Made by a program: the position numbers and the translations under genes. From positions 868,001-932,000 of the forward strand of contig JADJJH010000001.1 of NCBI GenBank assembly GCA_016706595.1: a stretch of DNA of 64,000 nt, in the 5' to 3' direction. Position 1 is the stretch's first letter. Every line of letters starts with the position of its first letter. The stretch is from Bacteroidota bacterium (GTDB taxonomy: Bacteria > Bacteroidota > Bacteroidia > Chitinophagales > Chitinophagaceae). The notes under the pieces are model-generated. The model was not told the DNA's origin and searched no databases. It worked only from the letters and a program-made list of their open reading frames with translations. Below are positions 27,892-36,337 of the stretch, piece after piece.

Positions 27892-29181
27892 ATGTATCCC
27901 GATTTTTATCATTTATTGAAGGGCTTATTCGGGATCGACATTCCGGTATTAGGATTGTTTAAAACTTTTGGCTTTTTAGTTGCCATTGCTTTTTTTGTCG
28001 GAGGCTATTTAATTTACAAAGAACTGAAGCGAAAAGAAGATGATGGCATAGTTGACTATACCATAGAAGAAATTACGACTGGCAAACCGCTAAGTTTACA
28101 AGATTATATTTTATCAGGTCTTGGTGGATTTTTTATAGGCTTTAAAGTATTGGGCATGCTATTGCAATGGAAAATTGCGTCGCCAGACCCATTAAGTTTT
28201 ATATTTTCAATTCAAGGAAATTTACCTGGCGGCATTTTTTTAGGCGCCACCCTAGTTGCCTTCCGATATTGGGAGAATAAGAAAGAAGTAGCCAAAGGAT
28301 TGATAACCAAAAAGGTTAAGACCTATCCGCATATTCGTGTAGGTGACATTTTAGTAATTGCCGCATTAGGAGGTTTTGCAGGTGCCAAAATTTTTAATGC
28401 ATTAGAAACTTGGGACGATTTTGTAAGAGACCCTTTGGGGAGTTTGTTTTCGAGCAGTGGACTCACTTTCTATGGTGGTTTAATAGTAGCCACTTTTGCC
28501 TTGTGGTATTATTCGAGAAAGATAAAACTTGATTTTAGGCATTTATGCGATGCTGCTGCACCTGCCTTAATTTTGGCTTACGGAATTGGCCGCTTAGGTT
28601 GTCAAATTAGCGGAGATGGAGATTGGGGCATTTACAATTCGGCATATTATACCGACAGCTTAGGCAAGGTAGTTGAAAGTAGTGATAAAATGATGGAATC
28701 GAATACGATTCGTTATGCCGACTATTTTGAGCGTCATAAGGAAGAAGGCATTCAGCACAAATACATAAAAGCAAACAGCTTTTTACCTACTTGGTTCTTT
28801 GCCTACAATTACCCTCATAATGTAAATAATGTTGGTGTGCCTTTAGCAAATTGCGATGGTGAGTATTGTTCGGTATTACCACAACCCGTTTTCCCCACTC
28901 CTGTGTATGAGTTTATTGTTAGCTTACTCATTTTTGCCTTTTTATGGGCGATACGTAAAAAGTTAAGTATACCATTAAGTATATTCTCTATTTACTTAAT
29001 AATGAATGGTATAGAAAGATTTTTTATCGAACAAATTCGCGTTAATTATAAGTACGATTGGGGTTTTATGCATCCAACACAAGCCGAAATATTGGCGGTT
29101 GTCATCATACTTTGCGGGGTAATATTGTTTTCATTACGCGGATACATTCACAATCAAGTAAACAAAGCATCCTCAATTTAA
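27892..29181 (+). CDS. lgt: Prolipoprotein diacylglyceryl transferase, long form
   Basis: Integral inner-membrane enzyme that moves diacylglycerol from phosphatidylglycerol to the lipobox cysteine. The signature region GIGRLGCQISGDGDWG at 231-246 is the GRxGN-x-xxGE-type motif with Cys for Asn, and the final IERFFIEQIRVN is typical. At 429 aa it is much longer than the 260-300 aa of proteobacterial Lgt. It has an extra N-terminal region with a linker (about 45-70) and a periplasmic insert of about 75 residues (248-322). Both are common in Bacteroidota forms. Six or more lipoproteins in this window would be substrates. Confidence 0.9.
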   Translation: MYPDFYHLLKGLFGIDIPVLGLFKTFGFLVAIAFFVGGYLIYKELKRKEDDGIVDYTIEEITTGKPLSLQDYILSGLGGFFIGFKVLGMLLQWKIASPDPLSFIFSIQGNLPGGIFLGATLVAFRYWENKKEVAKGLITKKVKTYPHIRVGDILVIAALGGFAGAKIFNALETWDDFVRDPLGSLFSSSGLTFYGGLIVATFALWYYSRKIKLDFRHLCDAAAPALILAYGIGRLGCQISGDGDWGIYNSAYYTDSLGKVVESSDKMMESNTIRYADYFERHKEEGIQHKYIKANSFLPTWFFAYNYPHNVNNVGVPLANCDGEYCSVLPQPVFPTPVYEFIVSLLIFAFLWAIRKKLSIPLSIFSIYLIMNGIERFFIEQIRVNYKYDWGFMHPTQAEILAVVIILCGVILFSLRGYIHNQVNKASSI

Positions 29182-29358
29182 GATATCGTTTATCATTGAA
29201 ATCCGATGTTAGGGGGCAGATGTTAGGAGTTAGTTGTCAGGTGATTGGCAACTAATTGAAATTGGTATTTATGTTTTTTGGGGTTTAGATTTAACTCACC
29301 CAATTTGGTAATTCCTGAATAAATCTGCCTTCCCTGTAACAGAGAATTTAAAAAAACA

Positions 29359-30603
29359 TTATTCCAGTTTTAATTTTTTCAACGAAGGTGCTGCAAAATA
29401 AGTACCTATTACAATCAGCATGGTCATAATACCACCAAAAACTACCGCAGGTACGGTACCCATATACCTTGCCGTGATACCGCTTTCAAAGGCACCGAGT
29501 TCGTTGCTTGAACTGATAAACATCATATTGATTGATGAAACCCTTCCTTTAATTTCTTCCGGTGTTTTAAGCTGAAGAATAGAATGACGAATCACCACAC
29601 TCACACCATCAAACATACCGGCAAAAAATAAAAAACAAAACGACAGATAGAGATTCGTTGATAAGCCAAAACCTAAAATGCAAAATCCAAATCCAAAAAC
29701 CGAAATCAATAATTTGGGACCGATATGATTCTTCAAAGGAATATTGGCAAGGATTAACATCAGTACTATGGCACCAATACCATGCGCACTCCGTAACCAA
29801 CCATATCCAATTTCATTAACTTGTAGTATTTCTTTAGAGTAAACAGGCAAAAGTGCTTCTGCACCACCAAAAAGCACAGCAAATAAGTCAAGACATAAGA
29901 CCGCTAGTATCACCTCCGACCTAAACAAAAACCTAAATCCTTGTCCTAACCCTCGCCATAAACCAATATCACGCGAATGCATAATGGCCTTGGTTTTAAT
30001 GTTTACAATAAAAATCATAGATAGCAATAAAAAAAAAGCCGCTATAATAATAGTATTACTTACACCAACATAAGCCATCAATAATCCTCCGGCAAGTGGA
30101 CCCAAAACAGAACCTAATAACCATGCTGTGCTACTCCAGGTTACTGCATGCGTCATTTTTTCACGAGCAATTAAAGATGGCAATAATGAAAAAGAAGCCG
30201 GCGCTAAAAAGGATCGAATACATCCACTTAAAAACATGGCGATGTAAATCAAAATTTCAAAGGTTTTTACCGAATGTGAGCCTATAAATACTTGTGAGGT
30301 GATATATAAAAGAAACAAGGCATTCATCAAATAAAAGATAATACATCCCAAATACACATTTCGTTTTTCATTTCGATCAACAAAATATCCCGCTACAAAA
30401 GCCATGGTAAAGGCTGGTATCAATTCGGCCAAGCCTATTAATCCTAACGAAAGCGGATCTTTGGTAATAGAATATACCAAATAACTTACTGCGGTCGTTT
30501 GCATAAACAGAGAAAAAATAACCAGAAAACGAGTGGCTATGAATAATGAAAACTCTTTTTCTTTAAGTAAGGCAAGGGTTTTTGAAGCTGATGAATGAGA
30601 CAT
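29359..30603 (-). CDS. MFS exporter (MFS_3/EntS-like)
   Basis: 414-residue major facilitator transporter with 12 predicted helices. The loop VAGYFVDRNEKRNVYLG between TM2 and TM3 is the MFS motif A region. The N-terminal half and SSFLAPASFSLLPSLI-type segments resemble the MFS_3/EntS group, exporters of siderophores or drugs. ATG 30603 is preferred over an in-frame start at 30630 because it starts the cytoplasmic N-terminus. It is monocistronic, divergent from the MacB-like gene with a 60-nt gap. The substrate cannot be predicted. Confidence 0.85.
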   Translation of the reverse strand: MSHSSASKTLALLKEKEFSLFIATRFLVIFSLFMQTTAVSYLVYSITKDPLSLGLIGLAELIPAFTMAFVAGYFVDRNEKRNVYLGCIIFYLMNALFLLYITSQVFIGSHSVKTFEILIYIAMFLSGCIRSFLAPASFSLLPSLIAREKMTHAVTWSSTAWLLGSVLGPLAGGLLMAYVGVSNTIIIAAFFLLLSMIFIVNIKTKAIMHSRDIGLWRGLGQGFRFLFRSEVILAVLCLDLFAVLFGGAEALLPVYSKEILQVNEIGYGWLRSAHGIGAIVLMLILANIPLKNHIGPKLLISVFGFGFCILGFGLSTNLYLSFCFLFFAGMFDGVSVVIRHSILQLKTPEEIKGRVSSINMMFISSSNELGAFESGITARYMGTVPAVVFGGIMTMLIVIGTYFAAPSLKKLKLE

Positions 30604-30663
30604 GGATGCGAACAAAAATACGAATTGCATAAAATTTATTTGTAACTATCTTTACCCCATCAG

Positions 30664-31923
30664 ATGTTACAAGTATTTTTTCAGAATTGTAAGATGGCTT
30701 TAGAGGAATTACGCATGAATAAATTGCGTACCTTCTTATCATTACTCGGTGTCACCATCGGCGTATTCTGCATCATCAGTGTATTAACTGTGTTTGATAG
30801 TTTGCAAAGTAATATCCAAAACAGCATGCAAACCTTAGGTAGTAATGTTTTGTATATCGGTAAATTTCCATGGATACCCGAAGAGTCGGGCGAATACCCC
30901 ATGTGGAAATATAAAGCTCGACCGGTGTGCAATGCTAATGAATTAGACGCCATTCAAAAACAAGTGAGTAAGGCTTCTTATGCAGCCATTTCGTATTCAG
31001 ACGACCCGGCTAATTTTGATTATAATGGGAATGAAACTAAAGGCGTTGGCATTTTTGCGGTAACCTACGAGTTCAATAAACTTCAGCCTATTGAAATGAA
31101 TGAAGGTCGCTATTTTTCATTGAATGAAATGAATGGCAAGCAAAGTAATGGTATGGTATTAGGCGCAACGGTAGCTGGCGAACTTTTTGGAAATAATATT
31201 TCACCGATTGGCAAACACCTTGAAATACGAGGCAAACCTTTTCAGATTATTGGTGTGATGAAAAAACAAGGCAAAACAATTACCGGGTTCAATTTTGATG
31301 GAAGTGCTATTATCTCGTATCATTTTTTATCGACGCTAAAAAATATAGACCAAACAGGCAATGGTTTCACCGACCCTATGATGATGGTCAAAGCAAGAAG
31401 AAATGCCTCGTTGGAGGAAATGAAATATGAAATAAAATCGGTACTACGAGCACAACGAAAATTACGACCTGGAGAGCCTGATAATTTTTCGTTCAATCAA
31501 TTAGATACTATTCAAAATAGCATTAAAGACATTTTTGCCAACTTTAATATTTTTGGTTGGATCATTGGTTTCTTTTCATTGATAGTAGGCAGTTTTGGTA
31601 TTGCCAATATCATGTTTGTTTCGGTGAAAGAACGAACTAAATTTATTGGATTAAAAAAGGCTATCGGTGCACGAAAGTTTAGCATCCTTTCTGAATTCTT
31701 AATCGAATCTATTTTACTTTGTTTATTTGGTGGATTAATTGGAATCGTTTTGGTGATGATACTTTCTAAACTATTGAGCGGACCACTTGGGTTTCCGGTT
31801 TCTTTATCGATGAACAATTTTATTTTAGGCATTAGTATTAGTGTCATCGTTGGCATTATTGCAGGATATATTCCGGCGAAACGCGCTGCTAATATGGATC
31901 CGGTGGTGGCCATACGGAGTTAA
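30664..31923 (+). CDS. MacB/FtsX-type ABC transporter permease
   Basis: 419-residue permease: TM1 at about 22-45 (FLSLLGVTIGVFCIISVLTV), then a large extracytoplasmic MacB_PCD domain (about 50-280). Three TM segments at the C-terminus (about 295-320, 345-370, 380-405) form the FtsX unit. VFDSLQSNIQNSMQTLGSN and KAIGARKFSILSEFLIES are typical of MacB-like export permeases. TATCTTTA at 30647-30654 is a near -7 box. There is no ATPase gene beside it, so its partner is encoded elsewhere. Role is likely peptide, lipoprotein or drug efflux. Confidence 0.87.
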   Translation: MLQVFFQNCKMALEELRMNKLRTFLSLLGVTIGVFCIISVLTVFDSLQSNIQNSMQTLGSNVLYIGKFPWIPEESGEYPMWKYKARPVCNANELDAIQKQVSKASYAAISYSDDPANFDYNGNETKGVGIFAVTYEFNKLQPIEMNEGRYFSLNEMNGKQSNGMVLGATVAGELFGNNISPIGKHLEIRGKPFQIIGVMKKQGKTITGFNFDGSAIISYHFLSTLKNIDQTGNGFTDPMMMVKARRNASLEEMKYEIKSVLRAQRKLRPGEPDNFSFNQLDTIQNSIKDIFANFNIFGWIIGFFSLIVGSFGIANIMFVSVKERTKFIGLKKAIGARKFSILSEFLIESILLCLFGGLIGIVLVMILSKLLSGPLGFPVSLSMNNFILGISISVIVGIIAGYIPAKRAANMDPVVAIRS

Positions 31924-31939
31924 GGTTAAGGGTAAGTAA

Positions 31940-32064
31940 GGTTCTCGAATTGGTTACCGAGGTTCTCGAACTGGTGACTGAGGCTTCTCGAACTGGTGAC
32001 TGAGGATTCTCGAACTGGTGACTGAGGCTTCTCGAACTGGTGACTGAGGATTCTCGAAGTCACC
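31940..32064. repeat. 21/22-bp tandem repeat with inverted end
   Basis: Five full units and one partial: 31940, 31961, 31982, 32004, 32026 and 32048, each close to ggcttctcgaactggtgact followed by ga. Units 3 and 5 are identical and unit 4 differs by one base (c to a). The last unit breaks off into AGTCACC, which pairs with GGTGACT of unit 5 to form a hairpin. The whole 31924-32233 gap holds no gene apart from a -7 box for gmhA. Confidence 0.85.
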
Positions 32065-32205
32065 GCATAGAAATGAGAAGCAGCGTTAAGAGGATTGGTG
32101 TTAGGTGTTAAGAGGCCGCACAGATATTTTTCTTAGTCACTCATATAAAGGACCCTAGCTTTTTGTTGTGTTGGAAAAACCCAAGCGACTGAAGCCGATT
32201 TTCTT

Positions 32206-32213
32206 TACATTTG
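32206..32213 (+). promoter_or_regulatory. -7 box (TACATTTG) for gmhA
   Basis: TAnnTTTG match 20 nt before the gmhA ATG at 32234, and the only such match in the gap upstream of the heptose operon. Confidence 0.4.
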
Positions 32214-32233
32214 TGAGCCGTAAAAAAACAAGT

Positions 32234-32818
32234 ATGAGTGAAAAAATAAAAGCTATTATCGCTAGTTCTATACAAACCAAACAACAGCTTCTCGAAAATA
32301 ACGAAATCATTGATCGGCTTGAATTATGTGCCAACATGGTTACCGGAGCATTTAAAGCAGGCAAAAAAGTTTTGTTTTGTGGAAATGGTGGAAGCGCCGC
32401 CGACGCGCAACATTTAGCCGCTGAATTTAGCGGACGATTTTATACCGATCGTGATGCTCTTCCTGCTGAAGCGCTGCATTGCAATACCTCGTACCTAACC
32501 GCAGTAGCCAATGACTATAGTTACGATGTGGTATATGCACGCATGATAAATGGAATTGGCAATGCAGGCGATGTATTAATCGGACTATCAACTAGCGGAA
32601 ACTCAAAAAACATTGTAGAAGCATTTAAAACCGCAAAACTTAAAGGTATGATTACGGTTGCCCTTACCGGCGAAAGTGGAGGCATGATGAAAAATATGAG
32701 CGACTATTTATTTAATGTGCCATCCAATGATACGCCGCGAATACAAGAATCGCATATCATGTTAGGTCATATCATTTGTCAATTGGTTGAAGAAAAATAC
32801 TTTGGCCATGGAGCATAA
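32234..32818 (+). CDS. gmhA: D-sedoheptulose 7-phosphate isomerase
   Basis: SIS-domain enzyme (194 aa) converting sedoheptulose 7-phosphate to D-glycero-D-manno-heptose 7-phosphate, the first step to ADP- or GDP-heptose. GNGGSAADAQHLAAEFSGRF at 50-69 holds the phosphate loop, zinc ligand region and catalytic residues. LSTSGNSKN further on is the second sugar-phosphate site. ATG 32234 starts the family-like N-terminus; an upstream start at 32168 overlaps the promoter. Its last 11 nt overlap the next gene, so the three-gene heptose operon is translationally coupled. Confidence 0.95.
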   Translation: MSEKIKAIIASSIQTKQQLLENNEIIDRLELCANMVTGAFKAGKKVLFCGNGGSAADAQHLAAEFSGRFYTDRDALPAEALHCNTSYLTAVANDYSYDVVYARMINGIGNAGDVLIGLSTSGNSKNIVEAFKTAKLKGMITVALTGESGGMMKNMSDYLFNVPSNDTPRIQESHIMLGHIICQLVEEKYFGHGA

Positions 32819-33527
32819 GGATTGCATCATCCTTGCCGGTGGAATGGGTACAAGATTACAATCTGTGGTAGCCGACAAACCTAAATGTTTAGCCGAAGTA
32901 AACGGAAAACCTTTTTTGTATTATATCTGTCAACACCTTAGCAAATTTCATTTTTGTAAAATTGTTTTTTCGGTTGGCTACTTAAAAGAAATGGTGATAG
33001 ATTATGTGATGAATCATCGTGATGAATTTCCTTTTGCTTTTGATTTTGCCGAAGAGACTGAACCTTTAGGAACCGGTGGCGCTATATTACATGCCATGCC
33101 TTATACCAATACCGAAGATATTTTTGTAGTGAATGGCGATACATTTTTTGATGTGGATTTGGACGCGATGTTGCAATTTCAACAAACCAAAATGGCCGAT
33201 TGTACACTCGCACTAAAGCCTATGAAAAAGGCCGATCGCTATGGATTGGTACAAATCAACGAACAAGAAATGATCACCGGCTTTCAAGAAAAGCAAATTG
33301 GTAGTTCAGGACTAATCAATGGTGGTGTGTATTGTATTTATAAAAACTCATTTTTAAATATCCCTTTCGAAAAAAAATTCTCGTTTGAAAAAGATTATCT
33401 CGAGAAATTTATACTCGAACGCGAAATGGTTGGCTTTGTGCAGGATAAATATTTTATTGATATCGGCATTCCTGAAGACTACCAAAAAGCACAAAATGAA
33501 ATACCTGCTTTATTTAATGAGTATTAA
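32808..33527 (+). CDS. hddC: Heptose-1-phosphate nucleotidyltransferase (HddC-like)
   Basis: Nucleotidyltransferase (239 aa) with the signature LAGGMGTRLQSV at 9-20 and PKCLAEVNGKPF just after. The middle has VVNGDTFFDVDLD, with the Mg-binding Asp. Between gmhA and gmhB, the best fit is D-glycero-alpha-D-manno-heptose 1-phosphate guanylyltransferase. Activation of another sugar 1-phosphate is possible. The ATG at 32808 overlaps gmhA by 11 nt. No HddA-type kinase gene is present in the cluster. Confidence 0.82.
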   Translation: MEHKDCIILAGGMGTRLQSVVADKPKCLAEVNGKPFLYYICQHLSKFHFCKIVFSVGYLKEMVIDYVMNHRDEFPFAFDFAEETEPLGTGGAILHAMPYTNTEDIFVVNGDTFFDVDLDAMLQFQQTKMADCTLALKPMKKADRYGLVQINEQEMITGFQEKQIGSSGLINGGVYCIYKNSFLNIPFEKKFSFEKDYLEKFILEREMVGFVQDKYFIDIGIPEDYQKAQNEIPALFNEY

Positions 33528-33544
33528 AGTCAACACCCAATGCA

Positions 33545-34090
33545 ATGAAATTCACACAACAGATTGACAAAACCTGGACGCTCTTCTTGGATCGAGACGG
33601 CGTAATTAATCACGAAAAAAATCAAGATTATATCCGCAGTGCAGAAGAATTTGTATTTTATGATAACGCTTTAGAGGCATTGGAAATCTTTGCCCATAAA
33701 TTTGGGTTGATTTGCATCGTAACCAACCAAAGAGGCATTGGAAAAGGTTGGATGAGCGAAGATGATTTACACAATATTCATCAATGTATGATTCGTGAAG
33801 TTGAGGAGGCAGGTGGCAGAATCGATAAAATTTATTTTGCTCCGGATCTCGATTCAGACGCCCCACATCGAAAACCAAATATCGGCATGGGCTTACAAGC
33901 TCAACACGATTTTCCTGAAATTGATTTTAAAAAAAGTATTATGGTAGGCAATAATTTGAGTGATATGGAATTTGGCAAACGCTTAGGCATGAAAACTGTT
34001 TATGTAGAAACTACAAAACCCATACTTGAACCAAATGCACTTATTAATTTAAAAACCAATGATTTATACGAGTTTTCACAATTACTTTAA
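33545..34090 (+). CDS. gmhB: D,D-heptose 1,7-bisphosphate phosphatase
   Basis: HAD-superfamily histidinol-phosphatase-like enzyme (181 aa) removing the 7-phosphate from heptose 1,7-bisphosphate. The nucleophile and acid are D16 and D18 in FLDRDGVIN; VTNQRGIGKG carries motif II and KPNIGMG with the later MVGNNLSDMEFG carries motifs III and IV. The four-Cys zinc loop found in E. coli GmhB is missing, but many forms lack it. It is 17 nt after hddC and converges with purE. Confidence 0.9.
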   Translation: MKFTQQIDKTWTLFLDRDGVINHEKNQDYIRSAEEFVFYDNALEALEIFAHKFGLICIVTNQRGIGKGWMSEDDLHNIHQCMIREVEEAGGRIDKIYFAPDLDSDAPHRKPNIGMGLQAQHDFPEIDFKKSIMVGNNLSDMEFGKRLGMKTVYVETTKPILEPNALINLKTNDLYEFSQLL

Positions 34091-34094
34091 TGCC

Positions 34095-34613
34095 TTATTC
34101 TGAAGGAGGAAAATTCTTAAGTTTTTTAATCACTTCCGTCTCAAGTTGCTTTTTATAGTTCACTACTTTCTTTTGCAACACCTTGTTAGATGCACCCAAA
34201 ATTTGTAATGCCAAAATGCCCGCATTTTTTGCCGCATTCAAAGCAACGGTGGCAACCGGTACTCCATTGGGCATTTGCAAAATTGAAAGTATCGAATCCC
34301 AACCATCAACTGAGTTGCTCGATTTAACCGGAACGCCAATAACTGGCAAGGGTGTTATACTGGCAACCATACCCGGAAGATGTGCTGCCCCACCCGCTCC
34401 GGCAATGACAACTTGTATACCACGAGCGGCTGCAGTTTGCGCATACTCCATCATACGTTTGGGTGTTCGATGGGCAGATACAATAGTGCATTCATGCTCA
34501 ATACCTTGAGAACTTAAAAAATCTGAAGCATCTTTCATGACTTTCCAGTCACTATCACTTCCCATTATAATTCCTACTACAGGCTTTTTACCTGCAATTG
34601 TTGTTTTACCCAT
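34095..34613 (-). CDS. purE: 5-(carboxyamino)imidazole ribonucleotide mutase
   Basis: Class I PurE (172 aa), rearranging N5-CAIR to CAIR in purine synthesis. GIIMGSDSDWKVM holds the phosphate-binding motif; SAHRTPKRMMEYA and AGAGGAAHLPGM are the other signatures. ATG 34613 is inside the end of purK (37-nt overlap), so the pair is translationally coupled. The longer frame to 34736 would overlap purK much more and has no PurE-like sequence. Confidence 0.95.
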   Translation of the reverse strand: MGKTTIAGKKPVVGIIMGSDSDWKVMKDASDFLSSQGIEHECTIVSAHRTPKRMMEYAQTAAARGIQVVIAGAGGAAHLPGMVASITPLPVIGVPVKSSNSVDGWDSILSILQMPNGVPVATVALNAAKNAGILALQILGASNKVLQKKVVNYKKQLETEVIKKLKNFPPSE

Positions 34614-35737
34614 AAGGCTATTTTTTTTGCTTCTTCTAATGATTGATTTGTAACGGTTACATGTCCCATTTTGCGAAATGGCTTTGTGAGTTTCTTGCCA
34701 TAAATATGCACATGTACACCTTCTTTTGCCATACACACTTCAATATTTTCATAAAACACATCGCCGGTATAACCTTCTGCGCCTAATAAATTTACCATGG
34801 CCGATGGAATCTTAACCATGGTACTTCCTAAAGGCAAATTCAAAATGCCACGAATATGCTGTTCGTATTGAGAGGTCTCGCTGCTTTCAATCGTTTGATG
34901 TCCGCTGTTATGTGCACGAGGCGCTACTTCATTAATTAATAATTGATCATTTACATCTATAAAAAATTCTACCGCTAACAATCCGCAGATATTTAATTTT
35001 TCAATTAAGGCTTTAGCAATTTCTTTGGCTTGGTTAATAATTTGCTCATTGGGCACCACCGGGTACAATAATAAATCGAGCATATTAGCACCTTCTACAA
35101 AATCCATAGCCACGGCATCAAAACAAACTACTTGACCATTTGCATTTCGTGCCGCAATGATGGCAATTTCCATTTGCAAATTCACTGCATCTTCAATTAC
35201 ACATTCGGTATCCATCAATGCACTAAGATCTTCGGTTGATTTCACAATCAAAACGCCTTTCCCATCGTAGCCATCTCTTCTACTTTTTTGCACAAATGGA
35301 ATCGATATAACACCGCTTTCTAATGCCGACAACACTTCTGATTTATTTGCATACAACATAAAATCAGAAGTAGGAAAATCATGGGTACGAAAGAACATTT
35401 TTTGCGAGCCCTTATCTTTTATAATGGCCAATGCTTCAGGGTCGGGATGAACCAGAACACCCTCGTTTTTCAATTGGATGAGAGCATCCACATTTACGTG
35501 TTCAATTTCAATGGTAAGTACATCGCAATCTTTTCCAAATTGATAAACCGTATCAAAATCGTTTAAGCTGCCTATATGAAATTCATCACAAGCTAAACGT
35601 GATGGTGCTTGCGAATCAGCATCTAATACCTTAGTATAAATATCCCAAGTTCTAGTGCATTGTAATAACATCTTACCTAACTGTCCGCCCCCTAAAATGC
35701 CAAGTTTCTTCTTAGTAGAAAAAAAAGATGTATTCAT
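34577..35737 (-). CDS. purK: 5-(carboxyamino)imidazole ribonucleotide synthase
   Basis: ATP-grasp enzyme (386 aa) carboxylating AIR with bicarbonate. The N-terminal GILGGGQLGKML (about 13-24) is the PurK signature; the central ATP-grasp region includes QKSRRDGYDGKGVLIV, and NEVAPRAHNSGHQTIE is the conserved active-site segment. TATCTTTA (a near -7 box) lies 10-17 nt upstream on the minus strand (35747-35754). First gene of the purK-purE operon. Confidence 0.95.
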   Translation of the reverse strand: MNTSFFSTKKKLGILGGGQLGKMLLQCTRTWDIYTKVLDADSQAPSRLACDEFHIGSLNDFDTVYQFGKDCDVLTIEIEHVNVDALIQLKNEGVLVHPDPEALAIIKDKGSQKMFFRTHDFPTSDFMLYANKSEVLSALESGVISIPFVQKSRRDGYDGKGVLIVKSTEDLSALMDTECVIEDAVNLQMEIAIIAARNANGQVVCFDAVAMDFVEGANMLDLLLYPVVPNEQIINQAKEIAKALIEKLNICGLLAVEFFIDVNDQLLINEVAPRAHNSGHQTIESSETSQYEQHIRGILNLPLGSTMVKIPSAMVNLLGAEGYTGDVFYENIEVCMAKEGVHVHIYGKKLTKPFRKMGHVTVTNQSLEEAKKIALWVKQQLQVKSL

Positions 35738-35816
35738 AATTGCGGGTAAAGATAAGGAATTGATGAGAGATTGTTAGATGAGTGATAAGAGAGTTGTGAT
35801 AGTTTTTTTTACAATG

Positions 35817-36291
35817 GCTACCTTCGAGAGCCTCAGGCAGCGGGATTCTGCTCAATTTGTGAATATCTTCATAGCATGATTTGCTGCCTTCGAGAGCCTC
35901 AGGCAGCGGGATTCTGCATCAATTTCCTGTGATCTGCTGCCTTCGAGAGCCTAGAGCGGGATTCTGCACCACTGAATTTCCTTTCATGATTTGCTGCCTT
36001 CGAGTGCCTCAGGCAGCGGGATTCTGCATCATACATGAATATCTTCCTTTCATGATTTGCTGCCTTCGAGAGCCTCAGGCAGCGGGATTCTGCATCATAC
36101 ATGAATATTTTCCTAACATGATCTGCTGCCTTCGAGAGCCTCAGGCAGCGGGATTCTGCACCATACATGAATATTTTCCTAACATGATCTGCTGCCTTCG
36201 AGAGCCTCAGGCAGCGGGATTCTGCACCATACATGAATATCTTCCTTACATGATTTGCTGCCTTCGAGAGCCTCAGGCAGCGGGATTCTGC
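35817..36291. repeat. Array of eight palindromic units, 66-bp period
   Basis: Each unit is about 36 bp (tgctgccttcgagagcctca then ggcagcgggattctgc), starting near 35817, 35882, 35935, 35992, 36058, 36124, 36190 and 36256. The last five are spaced exactly 66 bp. GCTGCCT and AGGCAGC form a 7-bp stem around an 11-nt loop, inside which GAG and CTC can pair. The joining sequence (catcatacatgaatatcttcctttcatg) is also repeated. Unit 3 has lost the right arm of the palindrome; unit 4 has one substitution. The 600-bp gap between purK and plsX holds nothing else. Confidence 0.92.
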
Positions 36292-36337
36292 TCAATTCGC
36301 AAATCCAACCTAACATCTGACTCCAAACATCTAATCC

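Noticed and set aside
35817..36291. CRISPR array
   Set aside because: The intervening sequences are near-identical rather than unique, the units are long palindromes and no cas gene is in the window.
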